Shown one piece after another: positions 28,401-34,551 of a stretch of 64,000 bases of DNA. The number at the start of each line of letters is the position of its first letter. Position 1 is the stretch's first letter. The stretch is from CAMYLR01 sp039588915 (GTDB taxonomy: Bacteria > Gemmatimonadota > Gemmatimonadetes > JACCXV01 > JAHWKZ01). Where the stretch lies: positions 1 through 64,000 of the forward strand of contig JBDGYV010000013.1 of the NCBI GenBank assembly GCA_039588915.1, in the 5' to 3' direction. The translations under genes were made by a program, and so were the position numbers. The notes beneath the pieces are model-generated. The model was not told the DNA's origin. It made no database searches and saw only the letters and a program-made list of their open reading frames with translations.

Positions 28401-29147
28401 CTGCTGCGCCGGCGCATTCGCCGCGTTAATGAACTCGGACCGGTTGAAGATCCGGAACGCCACGAACACGAAGTCCTGGACTGCCGGCACCGAGAACGTA
28501 AACCAAGTCTCGACGATCTCGACTCCCATGCGCCTGTTTGAGCAGTCGGCACAGATCGGACCGAGCACGTCGTTTACGGCAAGGCAGACCGTCTGGTCTG
28601 AGAAGCCGGGGAACGGTTCCCCCGCAAACGACGCCAGCGTTGGAAACAACTCTTGCCGGACGGAGTCCACCGTACACTGGTCCGGGAAGTTCGGTATATC
28701 GTCCGGGTCTGAGGTGTCCCACAGGATGCCAGCACCGCCCTGGTTAGCCAGATCTGAAAACACCGGCGAACCGGGCTCTACCTGGGAGAACGGGCCACCG
28801 ATGAACGCCACCGTGTCAGCTCCAACTACCCCGGCAAGCGTGGGGCCGGCAGCGAAGATGTACGCGTTGCTGGTCGTGATCCAGAAGCCACCATTGCCAA
28901 CCGATGATCCGGACGCGATCGAGCCGGCTTGGCCTCGACCGTTGGCGATAATAACGATCGCCCGGTTCCGGTTCATGATCGTCGACCCGATCGCCACCGC
29001 CCCTTCCAAACCCCCACGGTTGCGTCGCAACCGCTCGGGTGGCTCTGCCATTGCTGTCACAATGACGCCCAGCAACAGGACGGCACCAATCCCGCCGGCG
29101 ATAAATCGCGACAACCGCGCGGCAGCTATCCTACATGTAAGCTCCAT
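25449..29147 (-). CDS. Very large secreted protein with C-terminal T9SS-type-A-like sorting domain
   Basis: 1232-residue exported protein. A hydrophobic segment near 15-34 ends in AMA-E, a signal peptide or uncleaved anchor. Most of the chain is beta-rich, low in Lys and rich in Gly/Pro/Asp, as in surface proteins; a fibronectin-III-like stretch starts near 455 (PPKPTATLAPGDGQVTIVW). The last ~90 residues resemble the T9SS type A (Por secretion tail/FlgD-like) domain: VVPNPF, IRIYTISGNLLRVL, EPWDVRT, ASGNYYYHV and a final strand. Several Cys pairs could form disulfides. No enzyme motif is recognised. It is flanked by the TonB receptor and the PorV-like gene on the same strand, suggesting that it is their exported partner. 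Confidence 0.75.
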   Translation of the reverse strand: MELTCRIAAARLSRFIAGGIGAVLLLGVIVTAMAEPPERLRRNRGGLEGAVAIGSTIMNRNRAIVIIANGRGQAGSIASGSSVGNGGFWITTSNAYIFAAGPTLAGVVGADTVAFIGGPFSQVEPGSPVFSDLANQGGAGILWDTSDPDDIPNFPDQCTVDSVRQELFPTLASFAGEPFPGFSDQTVCLAVNDVLGPICADCSNRRMGVEIVETWFTFSVPAVQDFVFVAFRIFNRSEFINAANAPAQQAGPYTIEDLSVSIAIDPDVGVSGDDQISFLPEVQTMIYWDSDFAEPEFIGIPGIGAVTYLLTPTDPATGEEVGLSQFSVFVRGTVRPDPNSPEEWYEVLTGDPTATLFETAPDDIRGQASSGLFDLPAGEFVEVYGAFFFAPAAGVPPAELLAERPCNVTVLGQLCTDPDLLIPDANQHPVLDNIKAVQPTAQAVFDAGFVVPTAPPKPTATLAPGDGQVTIVWDNPAVTAVNPFAKVARDPFKRLGDGSPDPAAPGRGIFLNATDIIFDGSRDVGGTTGFVEASVAGLTGAEVTSPAFNLDFLIQDFSGFRIYRTITGSTDDAVLIAQFDEADFFVDGSFCTALEEVFSGGEFVRAVCTNIEAFNLGNDAGLSFAVIDRGGSFPNPSLGPGLINGIPVFYSVTAFSVNPGQSPVGDISDDAFNSVVPSPAPLSLESGLTPLVQAIPRSNASSFFDAVIGATSLQDGSGAVLPVPSGPMPLDATGAALAGPIPSAQDFDVRVAIVQPGVIPAEFEAVIHIDDVPYSSSFNTGFCGGAVNAPGCGDMPAGTFEEFPVGDGRGVAMELRVTDDSGNVLQTPLGPAQNLRAAFGSLAFGSDNGPVDGPVVEVLAPEDPSLGVAFTLQFVLGGVAARSHNCALRNVCELLTADGSGLPASVNAFNFSRLAYGSTAQSDVEVTWSNQGGVLGFSSVRNISDNADWAFSPNVITRRWGFARPTSLRAAEDAVATAAGTPRTADGKVLIPEPYCSEIRGPAALRCDVWGVDGLFTQGAPIWEDLTFNPNIFDELGATGGAYLTDPALMQPDALQETAALYTRAGLQGTRFAIAGHWLTVEFNQLPADGETWLLRFPVQNATGDGLDPDVVRPPTPGMSVSVSLQGGTNLAANADLSQISVVPNPFIAADEIQRGIGQQRILFTNLPPRATIRIYTISGNLLRVLNHSDESGTEPWDVRTRFDLIVASGNYYYHVTTPDGRTKLGRFSVIN

Positions 29148-29191
29148 GAAACCTCCTAAACGACGTTTCCTGCGTCAATGGAGAAACTCTA

Positions 29192-29221
29192 GGCGGGGCG
29201 CGGCGTTCGCCGCGCCCCGCC
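29192..29221. other. 13-bp perfect intercistronic hairpin
   Basis: GGCGGGGCGCGGC / GCCGCGCCCCGCC with loop GTTC, in the 84-base gap between the TonB receptor stop and the start of the large secreted protein. It is the most stable hairpin I saw in the window. On the minus strand the tail is TAGAGTTTC, a weak U-tract, so attenuation or mRNA end protection are both possible. Confidence 0.65.
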
Positions 29222-29231
29222 ACCCTAGTTG

Positions 29232-32200
29232 CTAGAACCTGATCTCTGCTCCAAACCGCCATGTCCTCGGCGGGCCATAGTTGAACGGGTCATCACCTAA
29301 CACGACCGGGTTTGGGCCGCTGGGCTGCTCCGAGACGCGGAGTGCCTCGCGCAGGATTGCCTCCGCTTCTGCCTCGGTAACGGTCCCGTCGCCGTTGAGA
29401 TCCTGATTGCGGATCCGCTCGCGGATCGGAACGCCGGGGAATTCATCGTCGAACTCGACGATGTCTTCGATCTGGTACGGGAACGTCGCATTTGCTCCAT
29501 CGACGTGGAAATCGTCTGGCACCGTCGGCGCGCCGAACGATTCGAACCCGTTCGTGTCCGAACGACCGGTCGTCGCGTGTACGAAGTACACGTTCTCGAC
29601 GTTAAGGAAGTTCTGGACTAAGGCAAAGACGCTGAAATCCAAGCCCGCACCAACGTTGAATCCCTTCGTCACGCGAATATCACCCGAGTGGATCCACGGC
29701 ATCCGGCTTGACCCGAGCGCCTCCAGGGCTGCGCCACGCGCGTTCACCGAGCGACGCGTGAACGGCTGGCCGCTCTGCGCGTTGTAGACGAGAAAGACAC
29801 CGAAGTTCTCGAAGATCGCACCCGGCGTTGTCCCGTCCTTGAAGTCGTCCGGGAACCGTAGCTGAAACTGGTAGTTGATGTTATGCAGCCGGTCGAAGTC
29901 CTCCGGCTGGAGCTGCGTCGGCGGCGTGAACAGAGCCGGCACGTTCAGCGGGTCCGTCAACCGGCCAAAACCGCCCACGTCGACCCAGTCGAGCGGCGAG
30001 CTGGTCGTGCCCCGCGCCCACTGGAGTGACCATGCCACGTCCGACGAGAAGTAGTTCGAGAACCGCTTCGAGAGCGTGATGTCGAACCCCTTCACATTGC
30101 CGTTGTCACCGTTGACGAAGACCCGGCGCTCAGAGAGACCCTCCTGAATCTCACCGGGTTGGAAGACCTGCTGCCGAACCGCGCCACGGCGGTCACGATT
30201 GTAACCCACGACATCGAGTACCACGTTTTCCGAAAGCAGGTGCGTGATCCCAGCCTCGAACGCTGTCGTCTCGACGTAGTCGAGGTCCGGGTTGCCGTAG
30301 TCGATGTTCGGGTTGCCCGGAAAATTCGTCGTGTAGGCGCCAAAGTAATGACGCAACTCGGGAAGCTGATAGAACTTCCCGTAGCTCAGTCGGACCTGCG
30401 TGTTGTCGGTGATCGGGTGCGCCACACCAAGCCGCGGCGCAACCTCCGAGCGAATCGGCGCGTCCCTGCTCTCTGCTCCTTCGGTGCACTGATTCTCGAA
30501 GGCCGCGATGTCGCAGGGTACCAGGGCCGTGACCGCCGGGAAGACGGTATTCGGGTCCCAGCGGTCGTATCTCACGCCGAGGTCGATCACCAGGTCGCCG
30601 TAGTCGAGCCGGTCTTGGAAGTACACCGCGAAAACCCGCGGGTCGACATTGTACCTGTCGGCGAACGTGCTCGACGTTAGAGAGCCGAACAACTGAGAGT
30701 AGTTGATCCATGTGTGTTCGAAGCCGATCTTGGCACGATGAACCCGGTTCAACTGGGTGTCAACATCGACGCGGAGCCCATAACGGCGCTCTTGACGATT
30801 TAGCATAGCTCTTGAGTTGAGCCCATCCACCGTCGAGAGCCGCGGGATACCGAAAACCGTGTCTGGCGGGTCGGTTCGGTCTAGAGGCAGGTTGAACGTC
30901 GAACCCGGCGCTGAGTCCTCAAAGATGAACTCGATGTCGCCCCACCGCCAGTTCAGGAAATCCTCGTCCCACGTGTTGCCCGAGAACGTACACTCCGAAC
31001 CACAAGCCTCGGCGCCGATACCTTCCACGATTACCGCAGCCGTTTCCGGTATCTGGGCGAGGCCCACATAGCGCTTCTGCTGATGCCAGTTTCCGCGGAC
31101 CTGGAGGTTCAGGTTACGCTCTGACGTCTGAAAGAGCTGTTGGTCGTAACCCACAATAATGTCGTGGGTCTTCTCGCGAGCCGACGAGTTGTCGCGGAAC
31201 TGATCCAACTGAATATCATGGTCGTAGCGCTCGAACTGGTCTCGGCTGTACAGGTACGTAGTCGCTCGCGTCTCGTCGCCCCGGTTCCCCGGCAAGAGGT
31301 TCTCCGTCGACCCCTTGGTGATCGCCCGGACCGAGGTCCCATCGGTAGTAAAGCCGTCCCGCGGGTTAAACCCTGCCACGCTCGGGAAGAAGTCCTCCGC
31401 ACCCGTGATCTCTGCAGAGCCGAAGAACGTTAGAACCTCTGGCACGATCGGGCCGCCGATCGACCCCTGGATGTTGTTGTAGCCGTACGACTGTTCGACT
31501 TCTAGCTCATCTGTCGTGAACCGCGCATTGCCGTGAAATTCGCGTCCACCCGCGCGCGTTACGATGTTCACGACGCCCGACTGGGCGTTGCCGAACTCGG
31601 CATTAAAACCGCCCGTCACTACGTCAACTTCCTCAACCCCGAACGCACCGATCTCCGTGGTGTTGTTCTGAGTCCCGAAGTCGGTAATCATGACACCGTC
31701 GATCAGCAACGCCGATTCTGACGAGCGGCCGCCGCGGATTACAAAGCCACCGAGGCCGGATCCGAACGGCGTACCGGTAACGTTTCTCTGGGAATCGGGA
31801 CCATCCAGATAGACACCGGCACCAAGCTGAATCACGTTGTCAATGTCACTCACCGGCAGGTTGCGCACGTCCTCGCCCGTAAACCGTGCTTTCGAGATCG
31901 TGTTGTCGCGTGCCACGAGCGGCTCGCGCTCGATCACCGCGATAATCCCTTCCGCCTCGACGATCTCGCTCGACAGCCGAAAATCGACTGTCATCGTCTG
32001 ACCCGCCAACACTCGCTGTTCATTGGTCGTCGTCTGGTAGCCGAGGTACTGGGCGGTAATCCCCTGCATGCCAACCGCAACGTTGTTGATAAAGTAGTAG
32101 CCGTCCTCGTTGGTGACGTTCCCCAGGTTCGACCCTTCCACCACGACCTGTGCGCCCACTAGGGGCTGACCGGTGTCCCCATCGCTGACCGTACCGATCA

Positions 32201-32315
32201 GCTTTCCCGTAACCTGGGCAAAAGCCGGCCCGCTGCTGAACGCGAGCAGGGCCAGCACCATAAAGCCGAGCGACGACCACCTAGCGAACGTTCTAAACTC
32301 ACCAGGCTGCCTCAT
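29232..32315 (-). CDS. TonB-dependent receptor with carboxypeptidase-regulatory domain
   Basis: 1027-residue outer-membrane receptor for TonB-driven uptake of an unknown substrate. A signal peptide covers 1-34 (cleavage near AFA-Q). A carboxypeptidase-regulatory-like fold at about 36-115 (GTVSDGDTGQPLVGAQVVV) is followed by the plug (about 140-250, LIDGVMI, GGFNAEFGNAQSG) and a large barrel ending in the classic terminal Phe. Near 970-985 lies a calcium-loop-like DLNGDGTVTEAE, as seen in SusC-type barrels. No SusD-like gene accompanies it. ATG at 32315 has SD GGAGG six bases away and begins the signal peptide; the longer reading upstream is untranslated leader. ExbB-ExbD-TonB lie just upstream. 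Confidence 0.88.
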   Translation of the reverse strand: MRQPGEFRTFARWSSLGFMVLALLAFSSGPAFAQVTGKLIGTVSDGDTGQPLVGAQVVVEGSNLGNVTNEDGYYFINNVAVGMQGITAQYLGYQTTTNEQRVLAGQTMTVDFRLSSEIVEAEGIIAVIEREPLVARDNTISKARFTGEDVRNLPVSDIDNVIQLGAGVYLDGPDSQRNVTGTPFGSGLGGFVIRGGRSSESALLIDGVMITDFGTQNNTTEIGAFGVEEVDVVTGGFNAEFGNAQSGVVNIVTRAGGREFHGNARFTTDELEVEQSYGYNNIQGSIGGPIVPEVLTFFGSAEITGAEDFFPSVAGFNPRDGFTTDGTSVRAITKGSTENLLPGNRGDETRATTYLYSRDQFERYDHDIQLDQFRDNSSAREKTHDIIVGYDQQLFQTSERNLNLQVRGNWHQQKRYVGLAQIPETAAVIVEGIGAEACGSECTFSGNTWDEDFLNWRWGDIEFIFEDSAPGSTFNLPLDRTDPPDTVFGIPRLSTVDGLNSRAMLNRQERRYGLRVDVDTQLNRVHRAKIGFEHTWINYSQLFGSLTSSTFADRYNVDPRVFAVYFQDRLDYGDLVIDLGVRYDRWDPNTVFPAVTALVPCDIAAFENQCTEGAESRDAPIRSEVAPRLGVAHPITDNTQVRLSYGKFYQLPELRHYFGAYTTNFPGNPNIDYGNPDLDYVETTAFEAGITHLLSENVVLDVVGYNRDRRGAVRQQVFQPGEIQEGLSERRVFVNGDNGNVKGFDITLSKRFSNYFSSDVAWSLQWARGTTSSPLDWVDVGGFGRLTDPLNVPALFTPPTQLQPEDFDRLHNINYQFQLRFPDDFKDGTTPGAIFENFGVFLVYNAQSGQPFTRRSVNARGAALEALGSSRMPWIHSGDIRVTKGFNVGAGLDFSVFALVQNFLNVENVYFVHATTGRSDTNGFESFGAPTVPDDFHVDGANATFPYQIEDIVEFDDEFPGVPIRERIRNQDLNGDGTVTEAEAEAILREALRVSEQPSGPNPVVLGDDPFNYGPPRTWRFGAEIRF

Positions 32316-32543
32316 TGAGTACCCTCCGTTCGAGTGAACTTCAAAATCAAAAAACGCACGGAGCGGAGCCGCGCTCGACGACGCAAAATTGCGTTGTCGC
32401 CTGATCGCGAAATCTCTCCAGTGTGTGGCTGGAACTGTCGAATGGCGCGAGTAACGCCTTGGAAAGCAAACGAAAGTTCGTCCGAAACGCCCTCCTTGGT
32501 TGCGAGTTCTACACGGGGGACGCTGTGGCTGGAGCAGCGTTCC
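32316..32543 (-). other. Long 5' leader of the TonB receptor gene
   Basis: About 228 nt of untranslated sequence between the predicted transcription start (near 32543) and the ATG. Several small hairpins can be drawn on the minus strand, for example CGCTG/CAGCG at the 5' end, GGCG/CGCC and CCAG/CTGG in the middle. No ATG leader peptide was seen. I do not recognise a known riboswitch class; the cobalamin (B12-box) pattern common before such receptors is not present. Confidence 0.5.
32349..32374 (-). terminator. Terminator-like hairpin inside the receptor leader (possible attenuator)
   Basis: On the minus strand GCGCGG / CCGTGC (one G-U) form a 6-bp stem with loop CTCCGCT, followed by G and six Ts (32349-32354). 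It lies about 170 nt into the transcript and 33 nt before the receptor start codon. A partly overlapping upstream hairpin (near 32377-32398, GACAACGC / GCGTCGTC with one mismatch) could compete with it, the layout of transcription attenuation. Confidence 0.55.
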
Positions 32544-32549
32544 GAAATG

Positions 32550-32579
32550 AGTATAGAGCACTGCCGCTGGCACTGTCAA
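32550..32579 (-). promoter_or_regulatory. Strong sigma-70-like promoter of the TonB receptor transcript
   Basis: Minus strand TTGACA (32574-32579) with an 18-base spacer and TATACT (32550-32555): perfect -35 and five of six at -10. It lies between tonB and the receptor gene, so the receptor has its own promoter besides any readthrough from exbB-exbD-tonB. Confidence 0.72.
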
Positions 32580-32678
32580 CCGATTTACAGCAGATAAGTC
32601 GGCCAGAGGCCATGTCGAACCGTTTAACTCCCTTCCACAAAAGTCTTTACGCCAGAAAAAGCGAGAAACCTCGAAGAC

Positions 32679-33341
32679 CTACTTCGTCTCAATGGTCACC
32701 GGTTGGCTGATCCAGACGACGACCGGCTGATCACGGTTGTAGGCGGTCGACCACTTGGTCGTCTTGGCCCACTTCTCGGTCGCCGAATCACACCCCTGGT
32801 TGCCGCTGGACTTCAAGATCTGCGTGGCAGTCACCGCCCCGCTGGTATTTATCCGGAGCCCGACCGCCAGGCTGCACTGAACGCCGCTCTTCTGAAGCAG
32901 CGGCGGCACGTGGCGCAGGATGTCCTTGGCAGTGCAATTCGTCTTGCACTTCGGCTTTACCGTGTAGGGCGTGAACGTGAACGAGTTGCCGACGTCAGAG
33001 GGCGGTGGTGGCGCTTCGGGGACCTCTTGATCCTCGACGATGTCGGTTTCCGCGATAGTGATGTCCTCTTCGATCGGCTCTTCCGAGATCACCGGCGTGG
33101 CCGGGCGAGCGATCTCCTCGGGCGGCGGTGGGATCTTGATCTCGGGCGGGATGTCGATGACCTCCATCTCCTCAGCCCGAGCCTCGAAGCCAGCCCCACG
33201 GGGAGCCACAAAGAAGAAGATCATGACCCCGTGAATGACCGTCGCCGCTATCGCAAACGCTTTGAAATAGCGGTTGTACGCGTTGTGAAGCCGCGAGTTG
33301 GCGGTCGTGTACGTGGCTGGCGTGGCTTGGGGTTCGTTCAT
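32679..33341 (-). CDS. tonB: Energy transducer TonB
   Basis: 220-residue inner-membrane-anchored periplasmic protein that transmits the proton-motive force from ExbB/ExbD to TonB receptors. One N-terminal helix spans about 28-46, then a Pro/Glu-rich linker (about 58-115, with PPPPEE and APPPP) crosses the periplasm. The C-terminal domain (about 130-220) has the fold pattern GLRINTSGAVTATQILKSSG of TonB/TolA C-termini. It carries four cysteines (C132, C136, C156, C184), unusual for TonB. It follows exbD by 21 bases, and the dedicated receptor lies directly downstream. Confidence 0.9.
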   Translation of the reverse strand: MNEPQATPATYTTANSRLHNAYNRYFKAFAIAATVIHGVMIFFFVAPRGAGFEARAEEMEVIDIPPEIKIPPPPEEIARPATPVISEEPIEEDITIAETDIVEDQEVPEAPPPPSDVGNSFTFTPYTVKPKCKTNCTAKDILRHVPPLLQKSGVQCSLAVGLRINTSGAVTATQILKSSGNQGCDSATEKWAKTTKWSTAYNRDQPVVVWISQPVTIETK

Positions 33342-33362
33342 CCGTTCGTTCCTCCTTGCGGC

Positions 33363-33809
33363 CTATCTACCCCGTCTCGAGGTCTCGCGTTCGAGATTGG
33401 TGGTGAAGTTCACCCGCACCGCACCGGCATCCCTTAGCTCCTCCTGCACATCGTTGACCACATCGTAGGGCACATCGACATCCCCACGGATCGACACAAC
33501 CAACCGCACTCGATCGAGTCGGATCGGGGCGATCACGTCCGAGATCTGGGACATAGGGACGTTCTGATCGTTTATATACACCGCACCGCTATTTTCGATA
33601 AACAGGTTCTGGATGTCCTTCCGTTTCTCCGGGATCTTCTCTTGGGCCGTCGCCTCGGGCATGGTGACGTCGCGCGGCTCCTCGGAGCGGAAAGTGGTCG
33701 ACACCATGAAGAAGATAAGCAACAGGAAGGCGATGTCGGCCATAGACGAGGAAGGGATCTCGCTGCTCGCCTGGTGCTTCTTGTCGAACCCCTTTTGTCT
33801 CACCGCCAT
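33363..33809 (-). CDS. exbD: Biopolymer transporter ExbD/TolR
   Basis: 148-residue protein with one N-terminal membrane helix (about 24-42) that contains the functional Asp (D25 in SMADIAFLLLIFF), the proton-path residue of ExbD/TolR. The periplasmic domain follows, with the GAVYINDQNVP and RGDVDVPYDVV stretches typical of the family. It sits between exbB and tonB (33 and 21 bases) as part of the TonB energising complex. Confidence 0.93.
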   Translation of the reverse strand: MAVRQKGFDKKHQASSEIPSSSMADIAFLLLIFFMVSTTFRSEEPRDVTMPEATAQEKIPEKRKDIQNLFIENSGAVYINDQNVPMSQISDVIAPIRLDRVRLVVSIRGDVDVPYDVVNDVQEELRDAGAVRVNFTTNLERETSRRGR

Positions 33810-33842
33810 CGTGGTTTCACCTCGTTGAAATTGTAGCCGATT

Positions 33843-34499
33843 CTACCGCAGGTCACCAGCCTGGGGGCGACTCGGTGCGGATCCATGCTCACCCGCCCAC
33901 AACATGTCCTGAATCGACTGCACCCCTTGTCGCATGTCGACGATCAGTGCGTCGATCTGGGAAACAAACCAGTTGTGGGCGATGTTGACCGGGATCGCAA
34001 TCGCCAACCCAGTGGCCGTGGTGATGAGCGCCACCTTGATGCCGCCCGCGACCAGGGTAGCCTCGACTTCGCCGGCAGATTCGATCGCACCGAAGGCCAT
34101 GATCATCCCGGCTACCGTGCCCAGGAAGCCGATCAGCGGAGCGACGTTGGAGATCGTGGCCAGGACCACCAAACCCTTCTCGAGGAACGCCATCTCGATT
34201 CGGCCGGCGTGAGTTATCGCCTGCTCGGCCCGAGCCGAGCTGCGCTCCTTGTACAGGTGAAGGCCCGTCAACAAGATCGATGCCACCGGCCCACGCGTGT
34301 TGGCGCACAACTCCATGGCCTGATCGACGCGCCCGCCGCGGACCATCGAGTGAACCCGATCCAGCAGCCGGCCGGTTTGCACCTTGGCCAAACGGAGGGT
34401 CACGAATTTGACCAGGATGACGGCCAACCCGAGGATAGAGCAAAGCAGCAGCGGGTACATGAACAAGCCGCCGTCTCGGAACATCTGAAGTAGCGTCAC
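33843..34499 (-). CDS. exbB: MotA/TolQ/ExbB proton channel family protein
   Basis: 218-residue inner-membrane protein with three hydrophobic helices; the first is about 9-30 (MYPLLLCSILGLAVILV) and the pair near 125-190 includes the conserved PLIGFLGTVAGMI and the Thr/Ala-rich last helix that line the proton channel. GTG at 34499 is preferred because GAGGAGG lies seven bases before it; upstream sequence is Arg/Ser-rich non-membrane reading. It heads exbB-exbD-tonB and lies 52 bases from the stop of the DUF2723 gene, which is just upstream on the same strand. Confidence 0.9.
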   Translation of the reverse strand: MTLLQMFRDGGLFMYPLLLCSILGLAVILVKFVTLRLAKVQTGRLLDRVHSMVRGGRVDQAMELCANTRGPVASILLTGLHLYKERSSARAEQAITHAGRIEMAFLEKGLVVLATISNVAPLIGFLGTVAGMIMAFGAIESAGEVEATLVAGGIKVALITTATGLAIAIPVNIAHNWFVSQIDALIVDMRQGVQSIQDMLWAGEHGSAPSRPQAGDLR

Positions 34500-34551
34500 G
34501 CGGCCTCCTCGAGGGCTGAGGAAGGGGGAGCGGAGTCTGTCCGCGGCGAGT

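Noticed and set aside
25449..29147. A SusD-like partner for the receptor
   Set aside because: It lacks the helical SusD fold and TPR core; the size and C-terminal sorting-type domain point elsewhere.
32316..32579. A coding extension of the TonB receptor or a cobalamin riboswitch in its leader
   Set aside because: The extension has no signal-peptide start and precedes a strong SD and ATG at 32315; no B12 box (AGYCAGG-like) was found.
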